Notes under the pieces: generated by a model
Told to the model about the DNA's origin: nothing
What the model saw: only the letters and a program-made list of their open reading frames with translations
Database searches by the model: none
Position numbers and translations under genes: made by a program
Assembly (NCBI GenBank): GCA_022827095.1
Contig: JAJDTP010000021.1
Coordinates: 194,771-258,770, forward strand
Origin: Dehalococcoidia bacterium
GTDB taxonomy: Bacteria; Chloroflexota; Dehalococcoidia; Lucifugimonadales; UBA3495
Length of the DNA stretch: 64,000 bases
Direction: 5' to 3'
Shown: piece by piece, positions 16,916-25,874 of the stretch
How positions within the stretch are numbered: the first letter of the stretch is position 1
Layout of the letters: every line of letters begins with the position of its first letter

Positions 16916-19900
16916 ATGGCCGCTAGTTTGGAAATCCATGATCTGTTCGACTCCGCACAGGTGCGGGTGCGCTTGGTTGAACCGTCGGGTGATGCGCGGG
17001 AAGCAGCGTCGGTAGCTTTCGGCATAGACCTTTCCGAGGAGGAACGCGGGGCTCTGGACCGTTATCACACGGAGTTCCGGCGCGGGTCCCCTGCGGGAAT
17101 TGCCCAAATTGAAGCGGTGGAACTCGCCATGCGGAACCTGGGCCGGCTCCTGTTCGAGTCGGCGTTCGGCGCGGACAGCGAATCCCGGGAGTTGCTGGAT
17201 GAGGTGATGACGCGGGACGAGCGCGGGGTGCTGGCGATCGTGTCCTCGCGCGCCGGGTTCATGTCGCTGCCGTGGGAGTTGATGAACGATCCGTCGCTGG
17301 GATACTTCATCAACGGGTTGGTGGGGGTGGTGCGACAATCCGCCAGCCACACGCCGGCGGACGATGCGGAAAGCGCAGAGGAAGACACACTGAACGTGCT
17401 GATGCTCTCGACCAGCCCGCTGGCGTTGGCGATCCCTAGTGAGGGTTCGTTGCTGCCGCAGCCCGTGGCAGCCGGCGCGAGCCTGGCCGAGGCGACGGTG
17501 GCCGCGCTGGAGGGGCTGAACGTCCAGGTGTCTTTGGACAATCCGAGGCCGGCCACGCTGTCCGCGTTGCAAGATATCCTGGCGCGGAACCCGAACCACT
17601 ACCACGTGGCCCACATTGACGGGGCCACCCTGGGTGATGGCGGGGCAATCGTACTGGAGCAGGATGATGGCGGTCCCAACGCCGTTGCCGCCGCGGAACT
17701 GGGCGGCGCGTTGGCGGCGGGCGGGGTCAACGTGGCGTTGATCACTGCGGGGGTGCAGGAGGAGTTCCCGCCCCTGACATCGTGGTCCGAGGCGGCAATG
17801 GCGGTGGCCGAGGCCGGCGTCGCGCAGGTGGCAGTCCTGCCGGTTCCGGTGCATCCAGACGCTGCGGACGGCGCGGTAGCTGCGTTCTACCGTCGCATCA
17901 CGCAAGGCTATACCGTATCGGAGGCAGTGTCGTCCGTGCGGCGCGGGCTGATGGACACGCCGGAGCGGGTCACGATGTACGGCCGGCGGGTGTTCTGGGA
18001 CTGGCACCTGCCCTGCGTCTACCAGTCGCGCGTCCACCAACCGCCGGTGATAGCCCAAGTTCAGCCGGACCCGCTGGCTGCGCCGGTGATCCATCCGGAG
18101 GAAGCGCCGACCGACGACCTGCAGATTCCAGTGGCCGGGCAATACGGATTGGTGGGACGGCAAGCGGAACTCCGGCAGCTTGAGCGGGCCCTGAAAGAGC
18201 ACTCGGTGGTGCACCTGTCGGGCGACACCGGCGTGGGCAAGACGGAACTGGCGCTGGCGCTGTGCCGGTGGTTCCTGAAGCCGGCCCGCGTTGCCTATCC
18301 GGGCGGCGTGTTCTACACGGCATTTGAGACCTCGCAGCCGGCGGGCCTGGAGCGTGTGGTGCACGAGATCGGGACGGCGGTGGCGGGGCTGGATTTCGCC
18401 GACATGCCGGCGGAGCAACAACGGAGGTGGGTGACGGCTTACCTGCACGAGAACGCATCGCTGCTGGTCTGGGACAACCTGGAAAGCGTCGCCGGCTTTC
18501 CTGACGGCGCTCCGGGCCTGTTGAGCGACGAGGAGCTGCCGGCGCTTGCGGCATTCCTGGGCGAAGTGACCACCGGGTCCGTGGGGACCAGCGCGTTGCT
18601 GCTGGGCAGAAGGGCCGAGGAGGAATGGGTCTCGGCGCCACACGCCTCCCTGACGCTGGAGGGTCTGGCCGGGGCGGATCGGCTGGCACTGACCGCCCAG
18701 ATCATGCAGCAGGCCGAGGTGCCCGCCACGCGAGTCGACACGGACTTTTTTGAACTGTTGGGCATGCTGGACGGGCATCCGCTGGCAATGCAGATTGCGA
18801 TACCCCCGGTGAAGGAGGTTCCGGCGGCGGCGGCGATCAGCGAGATGGCGAGGCTGGTCGACAGCGAGCCGGAAGGCGGCGAGGAGGGGCGCGGAGCGAC
18901 GCTTACGGCGGCGATGGAGTATGCATTCTCGCGGATGTCGCGGCGGAACCGGACGCATCTGCCGTTCCTGTCGCTGTTCCAGCGCAGGGTAATGCTGGAC
19001 GTGCTGTCGCACATTACGGAGGAACGGGCGTACAGTCAGATCGTGGGGGACGACCTGACCGCCGGGGCGTCGCGGAGCCTGCTCTCGCCCGAAGGCGGGA
19101 TGCAGTCGTCGGGGCGCTCGTATGCATCTTGCCGCACGATGCTGCGGTCGGCGCACGCCGCCGGCTTCCTGGAGTCGGTTTCGCCCAGCGTTTACCAGAT
19201 CAACCCGTCGCTGCCGTGGTTCCTGGGCAGGAAGTTGGGTCGGCAAGTTGCCGGCAACGGAATCCAGCAGCTTGAAGTGGAGTTCGTCCGGGTGTACGCC
19301 GATACTGCGGACTACTTTATGGAAAGCCTCTATGAGAATCAGGACACCGGCGTCACCGCCGTGCTGGCGGAGGAGGGGAACCTGACGCAGGCGCTGGGGT
19401 TGGCCCTGGAGTACAGGCAGTGGGACAACGCGCAGGTGTTGTTCCAGCCGCTGGCGCAGGTTTACCGGATGCAGAAACGCTTTCCCGAACTGCGGCGGCT
19501 GCGCGGCCAATTGCTGGATACCATCGGGCACACCGCCGGCGAAGCCGAAGGCAACGGAGCCATCGAGTTCTGGCAATACCTGCTGGGAACGGACGCGATG
19601 GAATCGGTCGAGCGCATGGACCTGGAACGGGCGGACCTGTTCAACCGGCAATTGCTGGACTACCTGCTGGAGCAACCGGACGGAGAGACCGACGCGCGCA
19701 CTGCGGCCGTTTACCACCAGAACGGTCTGATCGCCACGCGGCGGGGTCAGTACGACACCGCATCCGAGTGGCTGGAGCGAGGGCTGGAGATCATCGACGG
19801 TGGCGAGGACCAGGAATCGATTGCCGACGCCTGCTTCGCCATCGGGCAAGTGCGACAGCACCAGCGCCAATACGGGGCGGCCAAGGAGTGGTACTCCCGG

Positions 19901-20671
19901 GCGTTGGACATCCACCAGCGGCTGCCCGACTACGAGGAAATGGTCAACGACTTTCGGGCCCTGGGGTCGGCGTGCCACCTGCGGTTTGAATACGACGAGG
20001 CGCGGAGCTGGTACCACCGGGCAAGGGAGATCGTGGAAGACAACCGGGACGAAGAAACGGCGATCTACATCTTCCACTCGCTGGGAACGGTGGACCACTC
20101 GGAGTACCTGTTCGAGGACGCACAATCCTGGTACCAGCAGGCTTTGGGTCTGAGCGATCGCCTGGGCATGACCGAGCAGATGATCGTCGAGTTTCACCAT
20201 CTGGGCACCCTGGCGCAGGCGCGGGGCATCACGGATGAGGCGGACGAATGGCTGCGGGTCGCGATGGAGTACCGGGAAGAAATGGGCGACCTGCGTGGTG
20301 TGGGCGTGGAGGCGCGACAGTTGGGAGTGGTCCACCACGAACAGGGGAATCTGGACCAGGCCTATCACTGGTACGATCAGGCCCGCATCGCATTTGAAAA
20401 TGTGCGCGACGTGCTCCGTGCGGCGCGAACCTACGGCCAGCTGGGTATGGTTGAGGAACAACGCGGGAATCTGCCCGACGCGCTGGAATGGGTGGCGCGG
20501 ACGTACCAACTGGCTGCGGACCACCAACTGCCCATGATGGTGCAGGTGAAGGCGCACCTGGCGCGGCTGAAGGAGCAGATGGGGGACGAACCCTTCGCTC
20601 AATGGTGGCGGGATAACACCGGCGCGGAACCGCCGGCAGACCTCGACGTGGACGCCAGTGAAATCCTGTGA
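16916..20671 (+). CDS. CHAT-NTPase-TPR (STAND-type) protein with inactive CHAT domain
   Basis: 1251 aa. N-terminal CHAT (caspase-like) region about 1-380, a STAND/NB-ARC-type NTPase about 395-760, and a long series of tetratricopeptide repeats about 850-1225 (many with the A/G-x3-AxxWYxxAL pattern). The P-loop is GDTGVGKT (436-443) and Walker B is LLVWDNLE (516-523). In CHAT proteases the catalytic His sits in HFxGHG and the Cys in LNACxS. Here these read HIDGAT (233-238) and ITAGVQ (276-281), so both catalytic residues are gone. The ATG at 16916 has AGGAG 12 bases upstream. A TTG at 16844 would add 24 residues. The protein likely acts as an ATP-dependent sensor or scaffold. Its partner is unknown. 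Confidence 0.82.
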   Translation: MAASLEIHDLFDSAQVRVRLVEPSGDAREAASVAFGIDLSEEERGALDRYHTEFRRGSPAGIAQIEAVELAMRNLGRLLFESAFGADSESRELLDEVMTRDERGVLAIVSSRAGFMSLPWELMNDPSLGYFINGLVGVVRQSASHTPADDAESAEEDTLNVLMLSTSPLALAIPSEGSLLPQPVAAGASLAEATVAALEGLNVQVSLDNPRPATLSALQDILARNPNHYHVAHIDGATLGDGGAIVLEQDDGGPNAVAAAELGGALAAGGVNVALITAGVQEEFPPLTSWSEAAMAVAEAGVAQVAVLPVPVHPDAADGAVAAFYRRITQGYTVSEAVSSVRRGLMDTPERVTMYGRRVFWDWHLPCVYQSRVHQPPVIAQVQPDPLAAPVIHPEEAPTDDLQIPVAGQYGLVGRQAELRQLERALKEHSVVHLSGDTGVGKTELALALCRWFLKPARVAYPGGVFYTAFETSQPAGLERVVHEIGTAVAGLDFADMPAEQQRRWVTAYLHENASLLVWDNLESVAGFPDGAPGLLSDEELPALAAFLGEVTTGSVGTSALLLGRRAEEEWVSAPHASLTLEGLAGADRLALTAQIMQQAEVPATRVDTDFFELLGMLDGHPLAMQIAIPPVKEVPAAAAISEMARLVDSEPEGGEEGRGATLTAAMEYAFSRMSRRNRTHLPFLSLFQRRVMLDVLSHITEERAYSQIVGDDLTAGASRSLLSPEGGMQSSGRSYASCRTMLRSAHAAGFLESVSPSVYQINPSLPWFLGRKLGRQVAGNGIQQLEVEFVRVYADTADYFMESLYENQDTGVTAVLAEEGNLTQALGLALEYRQWDNAQVLFQPLAQVYRMQKRFPELRRLRGQLLDTIGHTAGEAEGNGAIEFWQYLLGTDAMESVERMDLERADLFNRQLLDYLLEQPDGETDARTAAVYHQNGLIATRRGQYDTASEWLERGLEIIDGGEDQESIADACFAIGQVRQHQRQYGAAKEWYSRALDIHQRLPDYEEMVNDFRALGSACHLRFEYDEARSWYHRAREIVEDNRDEETAIYIFHSLGTVDHSEYLFEDAQSWYQQALGLSDRLGMTEQMIVEFHHLGTLAQARGITDEADEWLRVAMEYREEMGDLRGVGVEARQLGVVHHEQGNLDQAYHWYDQARIAFENVRDVLRAARTYGQLGMVEEQRGNLPDALEWVARTYQLAADHQLPMMVQVKAHLARLKEQMGDEPFAQWWRDNTGAEPPADLDVDASEIL

Positions 20672-20680
20672 CCGGGAATG

Positions 20681-20750
20681 GCATGGATGGACGGGACTGT
20701 CAGAAGCAGGATTTGTCGGATTTGAAGGATTTTCGGGATCAGGATGATTG
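20681..20750. repeat. GCATGGATGGAC repeat with degenerate AT-richer tail
   Basis: Begins 10 bases after the CHAT gene stop and resembles 9256-9285. The tail (around 20705-20750) is built of short repeats such as GGATTT and GGAT. The gap to the next start at 20833 holds nothing else. Confidence 0.4.
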
Positions 20751-20832
20751 CGCCGAGACGAATTTCTATCCTGCAAATTCTTTAATTGAGCGAACAGATC
20801 AGAGACGTTGCGGACTTTTGAGGTGGACTGAA

Positions 20833-22824
20833 ATGGCGCTTACCAAGTTGGACATCAGGACGCGACAGCCGTTCGCCGGCGGGAAAGTGTTTGGGGATGC
20901 AGGGCGGTATGAACAGATTGACGGGATAGCGCATTTCGCGGTGGATCCGTCGCACCCGGACAACACGGTGATCGCGGACATTGGGTTGGCGCCGCGCAAC
21001 GGTGACGGCTTGGTGGAGTTCTCGTCCGATTTTCGAATCATCAAGCCGGTGGACAATGACCACGGGAACGGTCGGCTGCTGCTGGACGTGCTGAACCGCG
21101 GCAAGGAACTGGCGCTGAAAAACCTGAACAGCTCACCGGACGGGCCGCCGGATGCCGACCCGCACCCGGGCAACGGGTTCCTGATGAGGCAAGGCTACAG
21201 CCTGGTCTGGTGCGGGTGGCAGCACGACGTGCCGGACCCGCCGGGGCTGTTCCGGTGCAACGTGCCCAACGCGTATAAAGCCGACGGTTCGCCGGTTTCC
21301 GGCAAGATCGTGGTGTCGTTCCAACCGCTGGCGCACAGCGACACGCAGTTCCTGTCTGACCGGGATCACAGGCCATACCCCACCAATCACCTGGAGAGTT
21401 GGGATTCGGTGCTGACCGTGCAGGAACACGAGGATGCTCCCGAGGCGGTCATCAAGCGCGAAAGGTGGGCATTCGCCCGATTGGTGGATGGGAGGCGGGT
21501 GCCGGATGCGGCGCACGTCACGCTGGACGGCGGGTTCGAAGCCGGCAAGGTGTATCGGGTGGTGTACGAGACGTCCCATGCTCCCGTCATCGGTCTGGGT
21601 CTGCTGGCGACACGGGATATCGTTGCGTGGCTACGGCATGGAAAGACCGACGCCGCGGCGACGGCCAATCCGCTGGCCGGCGCCCTGGGTCGGGCCTACG
21701 CCTACGGACGCAGCCAGAGCGGCCGTTTCCTGCGGCAAATGCTGCACCTGGGGTTGAACCGCGACGAGGACGGCCGGATTGTTTTCGAGGGGATGCTGCC
21801 CAACGTGGCCGGCGGCAAGATGGGTGAGTTCAACGTGCGGTTCGGCCAGCCGTCGAGCCTGTCCAACCGGAGCGTGAATAACCTGCCGCCGTTCCTGGAT
21901 CTGGAACCGGGTGGAGAACAAGGCGTGCTGGCGGAGGTGAACCGTCGGGACGTGGCTCCCAAGGTGATTTACACCAACACCTCGTCCGAGTATTGGGGCA
22001 GCCACGGCGCGCTGGCCCACGTCACGGCCGACGGCAAAGAGGACGCCGCGCTGCCCGACAACGTGCGATCCTGGCTGTTCTGCGGCACCCAGCACGCTCC
22101 GGCCAACCTCCCAATCTCAGATACCAATCCCGATTCTGGGGCCCGCGGCACACAGGCGCTGAATTACGTGGACTATCGCCCGCTGATGCGCGCGGCGCTG
22201 GTGCATCTGGATCATTGGGTTACCCATAACGAGCAGCCGCCAGCGCATGGGTATCCCCGATATGCGGACAATACCATCGTTGAGGCCGGGGAGTTAGCGG
22301 AATTCTTCCGCGCGCTGCCGGGCGTGGAGTTCCCCGAGCATCATAAGGTCATGCGCCGCCTGGACTTCGGGCCGGACCGGGCAGTCCCCACGGTGATTCC
22401 GCCAGGAGTTGGCGATGCCTATCCGTCGCTGGTGTCAGCCGTGGATGCCGACGGGAACGAAGTAGGCGGCATCCTGCTGCCGGCCATTGCGGTGCCCCTG
22501 GCCACGTACACCGGGTGGAACGTGCGTCATGCCGACATCGGCGGACCCGGACAGGTGCTGTCGCCGGGCGGGACCGTGGTTGGCGGCGCAATTCCCTTCG
22601 CAGTCACGCGGGCAGAACGGGTGGCGTCGGGCGACCCGAGGCCGTCAATTGAAGAGCGGTACGCGTCGCGGGACGAATACCTGGCTCGGGTGCGGGAATA
22701 CGCCGAAACGCTGGTGCAGCAGGGGTGTCTGCTGGACGAGGACGTCGAAGTGGTCGCGGGGCAGGGTGGCGAGGTTTATGATGCGATTGTGGGGGTGCGG
22801 GAGGCGGTGGCGGCGGACGACTGA
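20833..22824 (+). CDS. alpha/beta-hydrolase-domain protein (large esterase-like)
   Basis: 663 aa, matching the large alpha/beta hydrolase family found in many environmental bacteria. The nucleophile elbow is GRSQSG in AYAYGRSQSGRFLRQML (about residues 292-308). Family-type segments such as FCGTQHAPANLP and HLDHWVTHNEQPP follow. The ATG at 20833 has GAGGTGG seven bases before it, which decides it over a start at 20668. No signal peptide is seen. It probably hydrolyses esters or lactones; substrate unknown. Confidence 0.72.
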   Translation: MALTKLDIRTRQPFAGGKVFGDAGRYEQIDGIAHFAVDPSHPDNTVIADIGLAPRNGDGLVEFSSDFRIIKPVDNDHGNGRLLLDVLNRGKELALKNLNSSPDGPPDADPHPGNGFLMRQGYSLVWCGWQHDVPDPPGLFRCNVPNAYKADGSPVSGKIVVSFQPLAHSDTQFLSDRDHRPYPTNHLESWDSVLTVQEHEDAPEAVIKRERWAFARLVDGRRVPDAAHVTLDGGFEAGKVYRVVYETSHAPVIGLGLLATRDIVAWLRHGKTDAAATANPLAGALGRAYAYGRSQSGRFLRQMLHLGLNRDEDGRIVFEGMLPNVAGGKMGEFNVRFGQPSSLSNRSVNNLPPFLDLEPGGEQGVLAEVNRRDVAPKVIYTNTSSEYWGSHGALAHVTADGKEDAALPDNVRSWLFCGTQHAPANLPISDTNPDSGARGTQALNYVDYRPLMRAALVHLDHWVTHNEQPPAHGYPRYADNTIVEAGELAEFFRALPGVEFPEHHKVMRRLDFGPDRAVPTVIPPGVGDAYPSLVSAVDADGNEVGGILLPAIAVPLATYTGWNVRHADIGGPGQVLSPGGTVVGGAIPFAVTRAERVASGDPRPSIEERYASRDEYLARVREYAETLVQQGCLLDEDVEVVAGQGGEVYDAIVGVREAVAADD

Positions 22825-22862
22825 CGCTACTGATGGCGTGAACTTCCACTGAAGGACGCTAT

Positions 22863-23399
22863 ATGACCATCGCGAAATTGGAAAACGCGATCCGGCAAGT
22901 GCGCAGACAGTTGTGCGACTACCCTCCCACCGGAACAAAATACGGCCACATGTACAGTGAAATCGTTACGCGCTATCTGCTGATTGATCCGGTTGTGCAA
23001 GCCCTAGACTGGGACCTGCATGACTTTGATCAGGCGGCGGTCGAGTGGCCTATGCCGGAGGGACAATATACTCAAAAGGCCGACTACGTCCTATTCAACA
23101 GACGAGACCAGCCGCGGATCGTGATCGAAGCGAAATACCGTGGGCGGAATTTAGCCGATCACGAATCGCAGCTGGAGAGATACACCACGAGAATGCTGTC
23201 GGGAATAGGTGTGCTAACTGACGGGGTCAGCTGGCGTATCTACAACCTCAGGAAGCGAGGTAACTTCTCCGAAAGGCATGTGGCGACATTGGACGTCGTA
23301 GGTGGCAGAATTGCGGATGTCGCCGGTGAGCGCAGCGCCAATATGCGGGAAATGGCTCAATGCCTTAACTCGTGGCTGGATAAAGACAGGTGGTGGTAG
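22863..23399 (+). CDS. stand-alone HsdR-N-type PD-(D/E)xK nuclease
   Basis: 178 aa, equivalent to the N-terminal nuclease domain of type I restriction R subunits but without helicase or S/M partners. The catalytic core is an Asp in KADYVLFN, about a dozen residues, then VIEAKYRG (the E-x-K pair), about residues 71-99. AAGGA precedes the ATG at a short distance. It abuts the Phd-like antitoxin gene by two bases and forms the left edge of a small defence/toxin-antitoxin island. Related stand-alone proteins are often annotated as type I restriction subunits. Actual DNA cleavage is not shown. Confidence 0.72.
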   Translation: MTIAKLENAIRQVRRQLCDYPPTGTKYGHMYSEIVTRYLLIDPVVQALDWDLHDFDQAAVEWPMPEGQYTQKADYVLFNRRDQPRIVIEAKYRGRNLADHESQLERYTTRMLSGIGVLTDGVSWRIYNLRKRGNFSERHVATLDVVGGRIADVAGERSANMREMAQCLNSWLDKDRWW

Positions 23400-23401
23400 T
23401 A

Positions 23402-23977
23402 ATGAACGAACAACGCAAGAAACAGCCTTTTTATCGCGCGCTTGACGTTGCCGCGTTCAAGGACCAGTGTCGGGAGCTGATTGCCTACGTTGCAGAGCAT
23501 GGCGGCAGAGTCATCGTCTTGTGCGAGGATGAGCCGGTGGTCGAGTTGGTTCGCTACGTGCAGCCGCCGCTGCGTGGATACGGCAGTCTCAAGGGCAAGG
23601 TTGAAATACTCGGCGACATAGAAGGCCCGATGCCCGTGGAGTGGTACACCGATCCGTCCGTTCAGACGGATGACGATTGGGACATCTCCGGGCCAATGCC
23701 GGCGTCCTGGTTCACTGCGCCTGATGATGTCAGGCTGCTAGAGCACCAAGCACCGGAGCTGATCGACGTATCGATTTTGCATCGCCATAAACTGCTCACG
23801 CTCGACACTGACGAGTTCGTAGCGCAGTTGGAGGAAATCATTACCGTGGTCTCCGAGAGCACGGACGGCAAAGTCATAATTTTTGACGACGAAATGCCTC
23901 TGGTTCAGATAACGCCCCACGAGTCACCATCTAACGCAGGCGACATCGTTCATGTCGGGGAGGAGAGTAGCCGTTGA
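23402..23977 (+). CDS. double Phd/YefM-like antitoxin
   Basis: 191 aa, about twice a usual Phd/YefM antitoxin. Residues 9-57 form one Phd fold (ALDVAAFKDQCRELIAYV...RVIVLCEDEPVVELVRYV). They are followed by two copies of the toxin-binding type tail, GDIEGPMPVEWYT and WDISGPMPASWFT. A second Phd-like fold (LLTLDTDEFVAQLEEIITVV...KVIIFDDEMPLVQI) makes up about residues 130-178. AGGTGG precedes the ATG. It overlaps the following PIN toxin gene by four bases. Its expected role is to bind the toxin and its own operator. Confidence 0.75.
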   Translation: MNEQRKKQPFYRALDVAAFKDQCRELIAYVAEHGGRVIVLCEDEPVVELVRYVQPPLRGYGSLKGKVEILGDIEGPMPVEWYTDPSVQTDDDWDISGPMPASWFTAPDDVRLLEHQAPELIDVSILHRHKLLTLDTDEFVAQLEEIITVVSESTDGKVIIFDDEMPLVQITPHESPSNAGDIVHVGEESSR

Positions 23978-24372
23978 CGCTAGTAGACACACAACCTCTC
24001 ATCTGGTACTTCACGGCGAACCGCCGGCTAGGTCCGCGGGCACACAACAGGATGGACGAAGCCAGCTTCCGGGATGATGCTGCGTTTTCCGTCATCTCAC
24101 TCTGGGAAATCGGTATGCTACAGCAGAAGGGCCGACTCGAAACTAATATGACTGCGGCGCAGTGGCGCGAACATCTGATCACCAGAGGGTTCAACGAAAT
24201 TCCTGTTGACGGCACCATTGCAGTACGCGCGAGCGAATTGCCTGACATGCACGGCGATCCGGCAGATCGCATCATCGTAGCGACAGCTTTGGAGGGGCAC
24301 TTGCTAATTACCAGCGACGGGCCGATCCTGAATTGGCCTCACCAACTTGACCGTTTTCCCGCTCGGCGCTGA
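23974..24372 (+). CDS. PIN-domain (VapC-type) toxin
   Basis: 132 aa. PIN-domain acidic residues are in place: LVDTQPLIW at the N-terminus, SLWEIG in the middle, DPADRIIVATA and TSD near the end. It would act as a Mg-dependent RNase restrained by the upstream antitoxin. The start is a TTG overlapping the antitoxin stop (TTGA) behind GGGGAGGAG, which suggests coupled translation. The match is to the type II toxin family paired with Phd/YefM antitoxins. Confidence 0.85.
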   Translation: MTLVDTQPLIWYFTANRRLGPRAHNRMDEASFRDDAAFSVISLWEIGMLQQKGRLETNMTAAQWREHLITRGFNEIPVDGTIAVRASELPDMHGDPADRIIVATALEGHLLITSDGPILNWPHQLDRFPARR

Positions 24373-24457
24373 GCCGGCCACACAAGGAGCAACGAGATGA
24401 TGGTGAGGATGTATGCTGGCAGTTCACGAGGGCCGGCTCACAGGAGGGCAGCTACAA

Positions 24458-24664
24458 ATGAACGAACTCGTTTTTGAGGTTACCGAGGCTGTTGAGGGTG
24501 GTTACGATGCGCGGGCCGTTGGGCACAGCATCTTCACGCAAGGGAGCGATTGGACAGACCTGAAAGCGATGGTGAAGGATGCGGTGCTTTGTCATTTTGA
24601 TGATGACGAGTTGCCCGCCGCAATTCGGCTTCACTTGGTGAAGGATGAAGTCATGGTCGTATGA
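24458..24664 (+). CDS. HicB-like antitoxin
   Basis: 68 aa. The pattern VTEAVEGGYDARAVGHSIFTQGSDWTDLKAMVKDAVLCHF is that of the partial-RNase-H-fold antitoxins that accompany HicA. It lacks an obvious C-terminal DNA-binding domain. GGAGG at 24443-24447 precedes the ATG. Its stop overlaps the start of the hicA remnant by four bases (ATGA). It would neutralise HicA, which here is broken. Confidence 0.72.
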   Translation: MNELVFEVTEAVEGGYDARAVGHSIFTQGSDWTDLKAMVKDAVLCHFDDDELPAAIRLHLVKDEVMVV

Positions 24665-24914
24665 CGCTGCCACGTGATCTTTCGGGCGACGAGTTGGTCA
24701 GGTTGTTGCGCCGCAACTACGGATATCGCGTGATTCGGCAGCGGGGCAGCCACTTGCGACTGGCAAGCATTTTCGTGGCACGGAGCATCGCGTGTCAGTT
24801 CCCCGTCATCGGCAATTGAATGTGGGAACATTGAGCGGCATCATATCCGACGTTGCAGAATACTTGGGTTTGACCTCCACGGAAGTACGCCAAGCTCTGT
24901 TCGACAACACCTAA
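24661..24914 (+). pseudogene. hicA-type toxin gene with one-base frameshift
   Basis: The first frame reads MTLPRDLSGDELVRLLRRNY and continues through RQRGSHLRLAS, the conserved HicA segment with the catalytic His, but it stops at 24819. From about 24780 the next frame carries the rest of HicA (GTEHRVSVPRHRQLNVGTLS and an end in EVRQALFDNT, stop at 24912-24914). Deletion of one base around 24768-24779 explains the break. The whole would be about 84 aa. Either the toxin is dead or the assembly has an error here. It overlaps the hicB stop as ATGA. Confidence 0.8.
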
Positions 24915-24940
24915 TCGGTTCAGACAAAGGAGCACACGTT

Positions 24941-25783
24941 ATGTCAGTCGGAACTTCCATACCGCTGCCGGCCTACACGCTGGACCCGGCCTTCATGGCC
25001 CGCACCGCCGAGGCGCTGGGGTTTGAGTCGATCTGGTACGCGGAGCACCCGATCCTGCCGGTGCAGAGCGCCAGCCAGTTTCCGTCGGGGGGCGAGATAC
25101 CGTGGACCTACGCGCACTTCGCTGATCCGTACATCGCGCTGGCGCGGGCTTCCGGGGCCACCAGCACAATCAAGCTGGGGACGGGCATCACCCTGGTGCC
25201 GGAACGGAACCCGTTGATGCTGGCAAAGGAGATTGCCACGCTGGACCGGGTCAGCGGCGGGAGGTTCCTCTTTGGCATCGGCGCCGGGTGGAACCGGGAG
25301 GAAACCGAGATCTTCGGCGGCGATTTTGACCACCGCTGGACGCAAACACGGGAAGCGGTGGAGGTGATGAAAGAACTGTGGACCAAGGACGAGGCGGAAT
25401 TTCACGGGACGTATTACGATTTCCCGCCGGTCAAGTCCAACCCCAAGCCCATTCAGGAGCCGCACCCGCCGGTGATACTGGGCGGACTGGCGCGACGGGT
25501 GCTGCAACGAGTAGCCACATGGGGCGACGGGTGGCTACCTAACCGGATCACGCCGTCGGAAGTCGAGGAAAGCCGCAAGCGGTTGGACGAGCTGGCGGAA
25601 GCGAGAGGGCGCGATCCCAAATCGCTGACCATCTCAGTCTACGGCCAGGCTCCCGACGGGCAGTTGGTGCAGGACTTCCTGAACGCGGGAGCCAACCGCG
25701 TGGTGGTGCGTCCGGAGCACTGCGAAACCGAGGAGGAGATGTCTGCGCAGATGGAACGGATCGCGGAAGCAGTGATTCGCTGA
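24941..25783 (+). CDS. LLM-class flavin-dependent oxidoreductase
   Basis: 280 aa, luciferase-like monooxygenase/F420-dependent reductase fold (TIM barrel). Typical segments are AEALGFESIWYAEH (about 23-36), IKLGTGITLVPERNPLMLAKEIATLD (about 75-100), GIGAGWNREE and PPVILGG. It transfers hydride or oxygen using F420 or FMN; substrate unknown. AGGAG lies 11 bases before the ATG. It is followed by an MmgE/PrpD gene on the same strand after 91 bases. Confidence 0.85.
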   Translation: MSVGTSIPLPAYTLDPAFMARTAEALGFESIWYAEHPILPVQSASQFPSGGEIPWTYAHFADPYIALARASGATSTIKLGTGITLVPERNPLMLAKEIATLDRVSGGRFLFGIGAGWNREETEIFGGDFDHRWTQTREAVEVMKELWTKDEAEFHGTYYDFPPVKSNPKPIQEPHPPVILGGLARRVLQRVATWGDGWLPNRITPSEVEESRKRLDELAEARGRDPKSLTISVYGQAPDGQLVQDFLNAGANRVVVRPEHCETEEEMSAQMERIAEAVIR

Positions 25784-25874
25784 ACTGCGGTCAAGGGCGA
25801 TCACAGGTCGGCGGGCTGTAGAATGGTTCGCGTCGGTTCGGCCGGCACACGCGAAGAAGAGAGGTATGGAGCAT

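Noticed and set aside
16895-20776. Open frame of 1293 codons on the minus strand
   Set aside because: It is the shadow of the CHAT-NTPase-TPR gene in high-GC DNA. Its translation is rich in Arg, His and Pro without motifs, while the plus strand shows clear P-loop and TPR sequence.
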